Positions 1 through 6,813 of a stretch of 7,482 bases of DNA are shown here, piece after piece. This DNA comes from Bryobacteraceae bacterium (GTDB lineage Bacteria; Acidobacteriota; Terriglobia; Bryobacterales; Bryobacteraceae): contig JASHQT010000184.1 of NCBI GenBank assembly GCA_030039005.1, positions 1 to 7,482 of the forward strand, in the 5' to 3' direction. Made by a program: the position numbers and the translations under genes. Position 1 is the first letter of the stretch; every line of letters begins with the position of its first letter. A model generated the notes under the pieces. That model saw only the letters and a list, made by a program, of their open reading frames with translations. It had not been told where the DNA came from and ran no database searches.

Positions 1-190
1 CGTGACCAACCTGAATCGCACTCTCCAAGCGCGCCTTGAAGGGCCAGAGCAGATCGAGGCACTGGCGTTGCCCCACGGTACGGCGGTCGGAATTCGAGCG
101 CGCATAATGAAGGCTATCCTCCAGGAAGATGACTCGCAAGAAGATGCTTCTGAGATTTGGAGTAATCGGAAAAATGGTGACGACTCGAGC
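1..190 (+). other. Unidentified open frame entering from the left edge (possible 3' part of a coding region)
   Basis: The second reading frame (codons starting at position 2) is open from the window edge to the TAA at 257-259. Up to about position 190 its codons look coding-like, rich in Glu, Asp and Ala. From about 198 onward the conserved kinase sequence is read in a different frame, so any gene in this frame must end or be broken near 190. The translation includes the acidic stretch QEDDSQEDASEIW, which I cannot assign to a family. The GTG at 2-4 may be an internal codon rather than a start. In the kinase frame there are stops at 105-110 (TAA TGA), so this stretch cannot be an in-frame kinase N-terminus. 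It may be the tail of an upstream gene, foreign DNA joined to the kinase, or simply non-coding. Confidence 0.25.
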
Positions 191-2264
191 CCGGCCGCCG
201 TCGAATATTCTCGTGACGCGGTCGGGAGAGCCGAAACTGCTCGATTTCGGCATCGCTAAGATCTTGGATGCAGCGCTCGACCAAACCCAGACCGCGGAAG
301 CATTGCTTACACCGGAATATGCGAGTCCCGAACAGGCACGCGGTGAAGCTCAGAGTACTGCTACCGATATCTATTCACTTGGCGCGATTTTATACAAGCT
401 GCTGACGGGCAAGTCGCCGCACGCCGCTTTTTCGAACACTCGCGAGGGCATGCTGTTAGCCGTCTGCACGCAGGAGCCCGCGCCGCCAAGCCATGCTCGA
501 AGCGTCCCGCGCGATTTGGACTTCGTCGTCGGCAAAGCGCTTCGTAAGGAACCCGAGGAGCGGTACCGGTCCGTGGAAGCTTTGGCGACCGATGTTCGTG
601 CATTTCTGGAATCGCGACCGGTGCACGCACGATCCGGCGATGCCTGGTACCGGATCCGGAAGTTCGTCAGGCGCTATTGGATTCCGGTTACGGCAGCCGC
701 CATCGTCACCGTCAGCTTGACAACCGGCTTGTTGCTTGTGAATCGCGAGCGCAAAATCGCCGAACGCCGATTCGCCCAGGTGCGCCAACTGGCGAATAAA
801 TTCATCGATCTGGACAATGACATCCGAGGTCTGCCCGGTTCGACCCGGGTCAGGATGCAGATGGTCACCGATTCGCTACGATATCTCACTTCGCTCGGCA
901 GCGACGTTCATGGCGACAAGGACCTCGCTCTCGAAATCGCCTATGCCTACGTGCGCGTTGCCCATGCACAAGGCGACCCCACGTCGCCCAATCTGGGGGA
1001 GTTCGCCGAAGCAAAAGTAAGTCTGGACAACGCGGCACGCTTTGTAGACACAGTTCTCGAAAAAGATCCGCTCAACCCGCGCGGCTTGTTCATCGCCACC
1101 ACCATTGCCCACGATCGTATGATTCTGGCGAACAAGTGGGGCGATCAAGTTGAACAACTCAAGTATGCCGCGACGACGGCTTCGCTGATCGAGCGGTTCC
1201 TGAGTACGCACCCCGTCGCATATCACGACTTGTACAGCATGCGGTACTTCTACTCCAACGTCGCGGGTACTTATGACGAAGCGCGGCGCTTTGACGACGT
1301 CGTTCGATATTGCCGGCGTGCGTTGGACATCCAGCTACCGGGTGAGAATGGGAACGCTATGCGAGGCCCGACGCTTGCCATTTTGGCTGCTGCGCACTGG
1401 CAGGCGGGGGACCTGGATGGCGCTTTGAAGACCGCTACTGAGGCGATTGATCTCGAAAAAGCCGAAGCCGCCAATGGACACGCCGCGCTTCGCATTAACC
1501 TGGCGAACGGATATCAGCTGGAGGGCATGATCCTGGGCCGGCAAGATGCGGAACCGAGCCTTGGCCTCAGCCGCGACGCGGTGGCCTATTTCCAAAAAGC
1601 CGTGGACATCGCCGAGGACCTAGCCCAACAGGACCCAAGCGATTACCTCGGCCGCCATAATGTCGCAACGGCCAGCCTGGAAATCGGTGGCATCTTGCGC
1701 CACAGCGCTCCCTCGGATGCCCTTACGGTTTACGATCACGCGCTGGCGCGTATCCTAGAAGCGAGAACCAATGTCCAAACTCAGCGGGACGAAGCTGAGC
1801 TCTTGGCCGCTTCGTCTTACCCCTTGCGCTGGACGGGTCGAACGAACAGAGCCCAGCAGCGCATCGCCCGAGCTTTCGAATTGCTGACCCAAGCCGGACG
1901 GTACCCCACCGGCAAAGTCGAACCCCTGAGCGATACGTACGACGTCTTGAGAGCACAGGCTGACGATTATGACCAAACGGGGCAGACCAGCAAAGCGATC
2001 ACAGCCTACCAGCAACTCCTGCAAAAAGTACTGGCATGGAAGCCGGACACCCAGGGAGACCTGCGCGATGCAGTGTGCATTTCGCGCACCTGGACGGCTC
2101 TCGCCAACCTCTACCGCCGAAGCGGACGTAATGAGGAAGCGGGCCGGCTCGAAGCCCAGCGGGCGGATCTGTGGAAACAGTGGAACGCCAAGCTTCCCAA
2201 TGCTGACGCTCTCCTTCGCCAATCGTTAAGCCAGATTGCGCAAAACAGCTACCCTGCCAAATAG
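129..2264 (+). CDS. Pkn-type Ser/Thr kinase-TPR receptor lacking its N-lobe and catalytic Asp (pseudokinase or 5'-truncated gene)
   Basis: Reading from ATG 129 gives 711 residues. Recognisable kinase sequence starts at residue 24 (PSNILV, position 198) and continues with DFG at 39-41, the activation-loop/P+1 motif TPEYASPEQARG at 61-72, DIYSLG at 80-85 and a normal C-lobe to about residue 163. The glycine-rich loop, the VAIK lysine, helix C and the HRD motif are absent: where HRDLKPSN is expected the frame reads TRARPPSN (residues 19-26). A membrane helix lies at about 184-204, followed by a long helical region with TPR-like pairs (about 380-445, 480-545, 602-635, 648-688), probably outside the cytoplasm. 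The C-terminus (LWKQWNAKLPN, 681-691) looks like the natural end of acidobacterial kinase/TPR proteins. Intact members carry roughly 130 more N-terminal kinase residues. The start is uncertain: ATG 129 abuts AGGAAG, while ATG 174 has GGAG at 159-162, 11 nt upstream. Phosphotransfer is unlikely as it stands. The long intact frame argues against old decay. Confidence 0.8.
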   Translation: MTRKKMLLRFGVIGKMVTTRARPPSNILVTRSGEPKLLDFGIAKILDAALDQTQTAEALLTPEYASPEQARGEAQSTATDIYSLGAILYKLLTGKSPHAAFSNTREGMLLAVCTQEPAPPSHARSVPRDLDFVVGKALRKEPEERYRSVEALATDVRAFLESRPVHARSGDAWYRIRKFVRRYWIPVTAAAIVTVSLTTGLLLVNRERKIAERRFAQVRQLANKFIDLDNDIRGLPGSTRVRMQMVTDSLRYLTSLGSDVHGDKDLALEIAYAYVRVAHAQGDPTSPNLGEFAEAKVSLDNAARFVDTVLEKDPLNPRGLFIATTIAHDRMILANKWGDQVEQLKYAATTASLIERFLSTHPVAYHDLYSMRYFYSNVAGTYDEARRFDDVVRYCRRALDIQLPGENGNAMRGPTLAILAAAHWQAGDLDGALKTATEAIDLEKAEAANGHAALRINLANGYQLEGMILGRQDAEPSLGLSRDAVAYFQKAVDIAEDLAQQDPSDYLGRHNVATASLEIGGILRHSAPSDALTVYDHALARILEARTNVQTQRDEAELLAASSYPLRWTGRTNRAQQRIARAFELLTQAGRYPTGKVEPLSDTYDVLRAQADDYDQTGQTSKAITAYQQLLQKVLAWKPDTQGDLRDAVCISRTWTALANLYRRSGRNEEAGRLEAQRADLWKQWNAKLPNADALLRQSLSQIAQNSYPAK

Positions 2265-2415
2265 TTATCGCCGAAGCGTCCGCCTGGCTGCGTGAAGACC
2301 GACCCACCAATCGCGAATCCCAACCTCGTCGTCGCGCTCAACGCCACCCGAATCGACGCCGGCGTCAGCCAGCTTCGCCACTCAGGTCCCCAAAGGCTCC
2401 TCCACAAGACAGGCG

Positions 2416-3462
2416 CTAGGGCCGGTCCAAGGATATTTGCAGGACGTCGGCATCTTTACTTCCAAGGTTAGCCAGTTCAACCTGGATCTTCTCAAGGTCC
2501 GGGGCGGTCGGGTCCATACTGATGTAGTTGGCGATATGTTGCTTGGCGGCGGCAAGGTCACCCTTGGCCAGTGCGATCCGTCCAAGCACATACTCGGCCC
2601 GGTTTACATGCTGGTGCCTCGGGTCTAGGCTCAATGCCGTCTTGGCGCTTTCTTCGGCTCCTGCGTATTCCTTACGCTGAGTGAGGGTAATCGCCTGCTG
2701 AAGGTAGATCTCGGGATAGAAGCGTTTGTCTACTTTCAGCAGCGCGTCTTCCGCCTTGGTAGCGGCATCCCAATCCCCCAGCTTGTTGGAAATCCGCGCG
2801 ATCCTCAAGTAGGGCGAGAGCAGCTTGGGATTGGCATCGAGTGCGTGCTCGAGGGCGTCCCGCGCTTCCATGAACATTTTCTGCCTCTCATAAAGCGCCC
2901 CGAGAATGTTCCAGCCGTCCGCGAATTTGGGAACGGCCTTAACGGCCAACTGAAGCTGTTGAATGCCCTCGTCTGTATTGTTGGCATCCAGGGCCTTCAA
3001 CGCCGCCTTGTACAAGGGCTGGGCTTTTCCTGGCGCGTCGTGTGCGGAAACGAGCACAATCATCCCGGCGTCTCCGCTGTCGCGCGGAGAGAGGACCAGG
3101 TCGGGCAATGTCTTTTCGTTTGAAGTGCCGGTGAAAGTGGATAGGCTCACGTTGGAGATATCGATCCGCGTGGAAGTGAAGCCCGCCAGCGTCGCTTGGA
3201 GGTAGCAGACGCGTGTGAGCATCGGATTGAGATCCTGACGCCACAGGTAGTGGCCCTTCTTATCTGTAATGGGGCCGGGGGCGGATCCCTGTATGTCGCT
3301 GCAGACCCGCTCGATTCCCACGGTCTTGGGAGGAGGCGAGCCATCTACCATGACCACGTTGCCCTGCATGATGACTGTGTAGGTGTCCGCGACGGTGGAC
3401 TCGACGAGGACCAGAGCACCCGCCGTTATCGTGAGCGCCAAGACTAGACGGACTGACACCAT
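2416..3462 (-). CDS. Secreted TPR protein with carboxypeptidase-regulatory-like N-terminal domain
   Basis: The gene encodes 348 residues from the ATG at 3462. I chose this start because AGGAGG lies 4 nt upstream and the protein then opens with a typical signal peptide (hydrophobic residues 5-21, likely cleavage after STVA at about 25). The frame stays open back to 3549, but those extra residues are not signal-like and would overlap the TATAAT-like box. Residues 26-125 look like a beta-sandwich of the carboxypeptidase regulatory type (start VIMQGNVVMVDGSPPP, then a KKGHY turn), with Cys54 and Cys86 able to form a disulfide. Residues about 148-330 hold TPR-like helical pairs, including KFADGWNILGALYERQKMF, AKLGD-type turns and YVLGRIALAKGDLAAAKQHI. 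Such proteins probably act as periplasmic or outer-membrane scaffolds, but no substrate can be read from the sequence. It converges on the kinase gene across about 150 bp and appears to be a single-gene unit. Confidence 0.8.
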   Translation of the reverse strand: MVSVRLVLALTITAGALVLVESTVADTYTVIMQGNVVMVDGSPPPKTVGIERVCSDIQGSAPGPITDKKGHYLWRQDLNPMLTRVCYLQATLAGFTSTRIDISNVSLSTFTGTSNEKTLPDLVLSPRDSGDAGMIVLVSAHDAPGKAQPLYKAALKALDANNTDEGIQQLQLAVKAVPKFADGWNILGALYERQKMFMEARDALEHALDANPKLLSPYLRIARISNKLGDWDAATKAEDALLKVDKRFYPEIYLQQAITLTQRKEYAGAEESAKTALSLDPRHQHVNRAEYVLGRIALAKGDLAAAKQHIANYISMDPTAPDLEKIQVELANLGSKDADVLQISLDRP

Positions 3463-3466
3463 CCTG

Positions 3467-3472
3467 CCTCCT
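3467..3472 (-). promoter_or_regulatory. Shine-Dalgarno of the secreted TPR protein
   Basis: On the minus strand the sequence reads AGGAGG followed by CAGG and the ATG at 3462. It is a full match to the anti-Shine-Dalgarno core, 4 nt from the start. This fixes the start at 3462 rather than the longer open frame beginning at 3549. Confidence 0.65.
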
Positions 3473-3504
3473 GTTCCATCACTTTCGCTCGATTTCCAGC
3501 ATTC

Positions 3505-3510
3505 ATTATA
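3505..3510 (-). promoter_or_regulatory. TATAAT -10 box for the secreted TPR gene
   Basis: The minus strand carries a perfect TATAAT 42 nt upstream of the chosen ATG. It lies in the divergent intergenic region and predicts a leader of roughly 35 nt that contains the Shine-Dalgarno. No good TTGACA-like -35 is visible at 16-18 bp, so the call rests on the -10 hexamer and its position. Confidence 0.4.
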
Positions 3511-3603
3511 GGCACGCGGCGGATGGTGGCTGTACTTCGCACGTCTCAAACGAAGCCGGTAATATGGGATCAGCGGCTGCTAAATCGCTAACTTTATGCT
3601 CGT

Positions 3604-3609
3604 TAAACT
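3604..3609 (+). promoter_or_regulatory. Putative -10 box (TAAACT) upstream of the rhodanese gene
   Basis: TAAACT lies 15 nt before the ATG at 3625, within an AT-rich patch (about 3580-3624) in otherwise GC-rich DNA. If used, the transcript would start around 3616 with a leader of about 9 nt, in keeping with the lack of a Shine-Dalgarno. The same hexamer occurs before the genes at 4895 and 6905. No clear -35 is seen. A TATGCT at 3595-3600 is an alternative -10. Confidence 0.3.
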
Positions 3610-3624
3610 CTTGACCCCTAAATC

Positions 3625-3969
3625 ATGACTCAAACGCTCTTGCCGCTCGAAATCACTCCGCGTGACGTCCAACGCCGTTTCGAGGCCGGCGAAAAGCTCG
3701 CGCTCATCGACGTTCGCGAAGCCTCCGAATTTCAGATCGCCCGAATTGCCGGCGCCGAGCTGATCCCCATGCGATCCGTTCCCGCCGAGCTTTCGCGCCT
3801 CGACGCGCAAGCCCAGGAAACGCCGCTCATCGTGATCTGCCATCATGGCGTCCGTAGCTTGCATGTCGTCCACTGGCTGCGCGAGCAGGGCGTAAGCGCC
3901 TGCCAAAGCCTCGCCGGAGGCATCGACCGCTGGAGCTTGGACATCGACCCCACAGTCCCTAGATACTAG
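3625..3969 (+). CDS. Single-domain rhodanese (sulfurtransferase-like protein)
   Basis: This 114-residue protein is the size of a lone rhodanese domain and has no signal peptide, so it is probably cytoplasmic. Rhodanese hallmarks run in order: the strand-turn LALIDVREASEFQIARIAGA (residues 25-44), a helix and IPMRSVPAEL (47-56), and the active-site loop CHHGVRS (72-78) with the candidate catalytic Cys72, Arg77 and Ser78. The end motif SLAGGIDRWS (95-104) is typical. The CHHGxRS loop followed by a helix like HVVHWLREQGV is common in small rhodaneses that carry a persulfide for sulfur-transfer pathways; the specific acceptor cannot be told. The ATG at 3625 has no Shine-Dalgarno, so it may be translated from a very short leader. 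It is transcribed divergently from the secreted TPR gene and stands alone: the next gene is 97 bp downstream and unrelated. Confidence 0.9.
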   Translation: MTQTLLPLEITPRDVQRRFEAGEKLALIDVREASEFQIARIAGAELIPMRSVPAELSRLDAQAQETPLIVICHHGVRSLHVVHWLREQGVSACQSLAGGIDRWSLDIDPTVPRY

Positions 3970-4066
3970 AACACTGCACCACTCCCCCGATCCCCAGCCT
4001 CCAATCGCTGCCCGCTCGAAGCGATACTGGTGAGAATTTCCGCATCCTCGCTGAACCATCTGTAAA

Positions 4067-4867
4067 ATGCCATCGGTTCGATTCTCCCCTCTGGCCGTCC
4101 TGTCCATCGGGTGCCTGCTGGCCTCCGATAAACCCGCGCCTCGAGTGGCGCCCTATTATGATGCGGCCAGCATCGTCAACGCGGCCGATAATCAGTCCGG
4201 CCAGTTCGCCCCCAACACCATCGCCACCATCTACGGCACGAACCTCGCCTACGGCACCGCGGCGGTCTCCCAGAACGACATTAACGCCGGCCTCCTCCCC
4301 ACCGTGCTCGGAACCGACGAGACGCAGGTCTACGTCAACAACTATCCCGCTGACCTTTATTACGTCTCACCCACGCAAATCAATTTCCTCGTGCCGCCCA
4401 ATCTGGTGGGTCCCTCGATGACGGTGCGCGTGACCATCGACGGCCTGGCCGGCCCCAGCATCCCGTTCTCGCTGGCCGCCGCCGCGCCTGGTCTTTTCCA
4501 GCTCGATGCGACCCACGCCGTCGCGACCCTCGCCGATGGCTCCGTGGTCACGCCCCAGTCGCCCGCCCAGCCCGGCGATGTCGTTGTTCTTTGGGCCACG
4601 GGCCTGGGCGCAACGGATCCCAATCCGGTCTACGGCCAGTTACCCACCGCCGCCGCGCCGCTCGCCGCTGGGGCCAGTCTCTCCGTATTGCTCGACGGGG
4701 TGCCGGTCCCTCCCGGCGCCATCGCCTACGCCGGCCTTGCGCCGGACTTCGCCGGCCTGTATCAAATCAACGTGACGCTGCCGGCGTCCACTGCCTCCAA
4801 TCCCGAGATCCGCGTGCAAGTAGACAATGCCGTCAGTATTCCGAATATGTATTTGCCCGTGATTTGA
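4067..4867 (+). CDS. Stand-alone TIGR03437-type (Solibacter C-terminal domain) exported protein
   Basis: The 266 residues are almost entirely one copy of the domain usually found at the C-terminus of large secreted Solibacter-group proteins. Visible hallmarks: SIVNAADNQSGQFAPNTIAT (35-54), IYGTNLA (55-61), QVYVNNYPADLYYVSPTQIN (87-106) followed by FLVP, PGLF (141-144), a DGSVVTPQSPAQPGD segment (157-171), LWATGLGATDPNP (175-187), YAGLAPDFAGLYQINVTLP (221-239) and a final beta strand. Residues 7-19 are a hydrophobic export signal; SIGC at 13-16 is a possible but poor lipobox (Ser at -3). The biochemical role of the domain is unknown; all-beta structure and surface or extracellular location are inferred. 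The start has no Shine-Dalgarno. TAAAAT (4063-4068) overlaps the ATG and could be a coincidental -10 look-alike. No adjacent gene is clearly linked: the next frame starts 27 nt after its stop but has its own TAAACT box. Confidence 0.85.
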   Translation: MPSVRFSPLAVLSIGCLLASDKPAPRVAPYYDAASIVNAADNQSGQFAPNTIATIYGTNLAYGTAAVSQNDINAGLLPTVLGTDETQVYVNNYPADLYYVSPTQINFLVPPNLVGPSMTVRVTIDGLAGPSIPFSLAAAAPGLFQLDATHAVATLADGSVVTPQSPAQPGDVVVLWATGLGATDPNPVYGQLPTAAAPLAAGASLSVLLDGVPVPPGAIAYAGLAPDFAGLYQINVTLPASTASNPEIRVQVDNAVSIPNMYLPVI

Positions 4868-4881
4868 AACTAAGGTGGTGG

Positions 4882-4887
4882 TAAACT
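4882..4887 (+). promoter_or_regulatory. Putative -10 box (TAAACT) for the glycosyltransferase pair
   Basis: TAAACT ends 7 nt before the TTG at 4895, which is the spacing expected if transcription began at or next to the start codon. A TTGAAA at 4864-4869 is too close (12 bp) to be a normal -35. The AAGGTGG at 4872-4878 is a weak Shine-Dalgarno-like run but lies too far from the TTG (about 16 nt) to be convincing. Confidence 0.33.
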
Positions 4888-4894
4888 AATCGGT

Positions 4895-5299
4895 TTGGCG
4901 CGACATAAATTCGCAGTTTTGTTGCTCACCGCAATCGCCCTGGTTTCCAGCTTTTGGTTCCTTCTGGACGTCCTAGGTGTGGCTACCCAGCGTGCGCCCG
5001 CGTTTCAGGTCGCCGATTTCGAGAAACGCTTCGCCACGTTTCCCAAGAGCGACCCCCATACCTTGTACGGCTATGTTTCCGACAATTCGCCCAGGGATCC
5101 AAGCGCGCTGGCCGAGTTCCACCTCACCCAATACGTGCTCGCGCCCGCCATCGTCACCCCGTCGGCCAATCGCGACCTGGTGGTGATCAACTATCACGCC
5201 AAACAACTGGATTACAAAGTCCTGCTCGCCACCCATCTCGACCTGGTCCGCGATTTCGGTAACGGCGTTGCGCTCGGACGCCCCATCCGCCGCCGATGA
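4895..5299 (+). CDS. Small membrane-anchored protein, first gene of the glycosyltransferase pair
   Basis: I do not recognise a named family. The 134 residues begin with one hydrophobic helix (about 6-28, FAVLLLTAIALVSSFWFLL) after a short basic start, giving an inner-membrane anchor with the rest most likely periplasmic. Residues 34-115 alternate helix and strand and include LYGYVSDNSP (58-67), EFHLTQYVLAPAIV (74-87) and LVVINYH (95-101); the latter two recall periplasmic parts seen beside GT-C enzymes, but that is a resemblance only. The end is very basic (RPIRRR). The start must be TTG 4895 or later: codons between the in-frame TAA (4871-4873) and this TTG include no ATG or GTG, and starting later would remove the anchor. 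The stop TGA overlaps the next ATG (ATGA at 5296-5299), so it is almost certainly co-translated with the glycosyltransferase and may be its partner subunit. Confidence 0.7.
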   Translation: MARHKFAVLLLTAIALVSSFWFLLDVLGVATQRAPAFQVADFEKRFATFPKSDPHTLYGYVSDNSPRDPSALAEFHLTQYVLAPAIVTPSANRDLVVINYHAKQLDYKVLLATHLDLVRDFGNGVALGRPIRRR

Positions 5300-6813
5300 T
5301 CTTGCTCTGCCTGACCGGAATTTGGTTGGCCGGATTCGGCCTGCTGCGCTGGATGTTCCCGCAGCCGCTGCGCTGGTCCCTGCACAACATCTTGCTGTTC
5401 TCCTTCGCCGCCGGAACGGGGGCCGGAATCGCGTCCTGCATCTACTTTCTCGCCCTCTTGCTCGCTGGACCCAGCTTGGCCGTTCTCGCATCCGCCAGCG
5501 GCGCATTCCTTTTCATCGCCTTGCTCCTGGGACTTCTCGCTCATCGGCCCGGGACTGCCTTTGGGATGGCCGAAGGCCCGCCGGTTCCCCGCTATTTGAT
5601 CTTCGTGTTCGCCGCCGCCGCCGCGCTCGCGCTGATCATGTTCGTGAGCGCGGTGACTTACAATCCGCACGGCGACGAAGCCGCTTGGTCCATTTGGAAT
5701 CTGCGTGCGCGTTTCCTGTTTCGCTCGGGCGCGGAGTGGCGCATCGCGTTCTCGCACGACCTCGCCTGGACGCATTTGGATTATCCGCTGCTGGTGCCCT
5801 CGCTTGTCGCGATGTGCTGGAAGCTCGCCCGGGCCGAATCCACGGCCGCGCCCGTTGGCATCGCGTTCTTGTTCGGCCTTGGAACGGTCGGTGTATTGAC
5901 CGGCGCGCTGGCGGGCCTGCGCGGGAAATTGCAAGCGCTGTTGGGCGGGACCCTGCTGCTGGGAACCGCCAGCTTCGTCGCGCTCGCCGCTTCCCTTTAC
6001 GGCGACGTGCCGCTAAGCTTCTATATCCTTTCGGCGCTCGCGCTGCTCTGTCTTCAGGATCGTTATCCTGCCGATCCCCGGGATCGCCGTAACGATGATC
6101 CGCGCTTCACCGTCCTCGCCGGGCTCATGGCGGGATTCGCCGCCTGGACTCGCAACGAAGGCCTCATCTTTCTCGGCGCCCTGCTGATCGCTCGCGTGTT
6201 CGCCCTGGCGAGATCCCACCGGCGCGCGGCTATTTTCCCCGAGTTGCTGCGGCTGCTGGCCGGAGCGGCCGCTCCACTCTCCGTCGTGCTGATCTTCAAG
6301 ATCCGCGTCGCTCCTCCCAGCGAGTACTTCTCCGTTCCCGCATCGGTCGTGCTCCACCACCTCGCTGACGTCGGCCGTTGGGTCACGGCGATTGAGGGGC
6401 TGGTGATCGCGCTCTTCACGTTCGGCCGCTTCCTGCTTCCCATCGCGCTGGTGCTGGCCCTGTACGCCTATCTGGTCCGCTTTCGTCCGGAATCCTTCAG
6501 CCGCGATTCGCGCGATCGCGCCTCGCTCGTGACCATCGCCGTGGCTCTCTCGCTCACTCTGGGCGTGCAACTGCTGATCGATCTGCTGTATGACGCCAAC
6601 CTGCCGCTCGAAATCGGCACCTCCGGCGAGCGCATGATCATGCAATTGTGGCCGGCGGCCGTGCTCGCCTTCTTTGCGGCTGCCAACTCGCCGCAACTGT
6701 TGGCTCTGAAACCCGCGGCCCGCAAAGCCAAAACGCGGGTCGTATCCGGGAAAAACCAGGCCGCCAAAGCTCCCGCCGCTAAAACCAAGACTGCTAAAGC
6801 CCCCAGCCGCTAG
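5296..6813 (+). CDS. Polytopic GT-C-type glycosyltransferase-like membrane protein with Lys/Ala-rich tail
   Basis: The 505 residues contain roughly 10-12 hydrophobic segments, so the protein sits in the inner membrane. The pattern fits GT-C enzymes (PMT/ArnT-like, which use lipid-linked sugars): an acidic motif HGDEAAWSIW (125-134) after the third or fourth helix, where GT-C catalytic Asp residues lie; WTHLDYPLLVPSL (158-170), like the DYP motif; YGDVPLSFY (235-243); WTRNEGLIF (284-292), like the 'K/R-N-E-G' motif; and GERMIMQLWPA (444-454) near the end. Asp127 and Glu128 are the best catalytic candidates. Donor and acceptor are unknown. Residues 472-505 form a cytoplasmic-looking tail rich in Lys, Ala and Pro, unusual for the family. 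The gene starts inside the stop of the preceding gene (ATGA) and has no Shine-Dalgarno of its own, so translational coupling is expected. Assignment to GT-C is motif-based and moderately sure; a specific family is not claimed. Confidence 0.72.
   Translation: MILLCLTGIWLAGFGLLRWMFPQPLRWSLHNILLFSFAAGTGAGIASCIYFLALLLAGPSLAVLASASGAFLFIALLLGLLAHRPGTAFGMAEGPPVPRYLIFVFAAAAALALIMFVSAVTYNPHGDEAAWSIWNLRARFLFRSGAEWRIAFSHDLAWTHLDYPLLVPSLVAMCWKLARAESTAAPVGIAFLFGLGTVGVLTGALAGLRGKLQALLGGTLLLGTASFVALAASLYGDVPLSFYILSALALLCLQDRYPADPRDRRNDDPRFTVLAGLMAGFAAWTRNEGLIFLGALLIARVFALARSHRRAAIFPELLRLLAGAAAPLSVVLIFKIRVAPPSEYFSVPASVVLHHLADVGRWVTAIEGLVIALFTFGRFLLPIALVLALYAYLVRFRPESFSRDSRDRASLVTIAVALSLTLGVQLLIDLLYDANLPLEIGTSGERMIMQLWPAAVLAFFAAANSPQLLALKPAARKAKTRVVSGKNQAAKAPAAKTKTAKAPSR

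Noticed and set aside
2..190. Phase-2 peptide as an ECF sigma factor fragment (acidic stretch followed by W, and a GTAVGIRARI motif).
   Set aside because: Neither the region 2 nor the region 4 patterns align without gaps in the key positions, so the resemblance is not enough for an assignment.
2355..2366. Perfect 12-bp palindrome GACGCCGGCGTC between the convergent genes.
   Set aside because: It has no loop for a hairpin and no T-tract, and short GC palindromes are common by chance in such DNA; an operator role is not supported by a second copy.
3463..3549. Upstream extension of the secreted TPR protein to a start at 3549.
   Set aside because: It would add 29 charged, non-signal residues before a clear signal peptide, ignore a strong Shine-Dalgarno at 3467-3472 and include the TATAAT-like box in coding sequence.
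4004..4025. Hairpin ATCGCT/AGCGAT with a 10-nt loop after the rhodanese gene, as a terminator.
   Set aside because: The stem is only 6 bp, the loop is long and no T-tract follows.
3580..4107. Antisense open frame covering the whole rhodanese gene.
   Set aside because: The forward frame has an intact rhodanese active-site loop; the antisense product has no recognisable motif.
5212..6092. Long open frames antisense (5212-5934) and in another forward phase (5268-6092) within the small-protein/glycosyltransferase region.
   Set aside because: Their translations are Arg/Gly/Gln-rich and lack any motif, as expected of shadow frames in GC-rich coding DNA. The phases of the two coupled genes show the clear membrane pattern instead.
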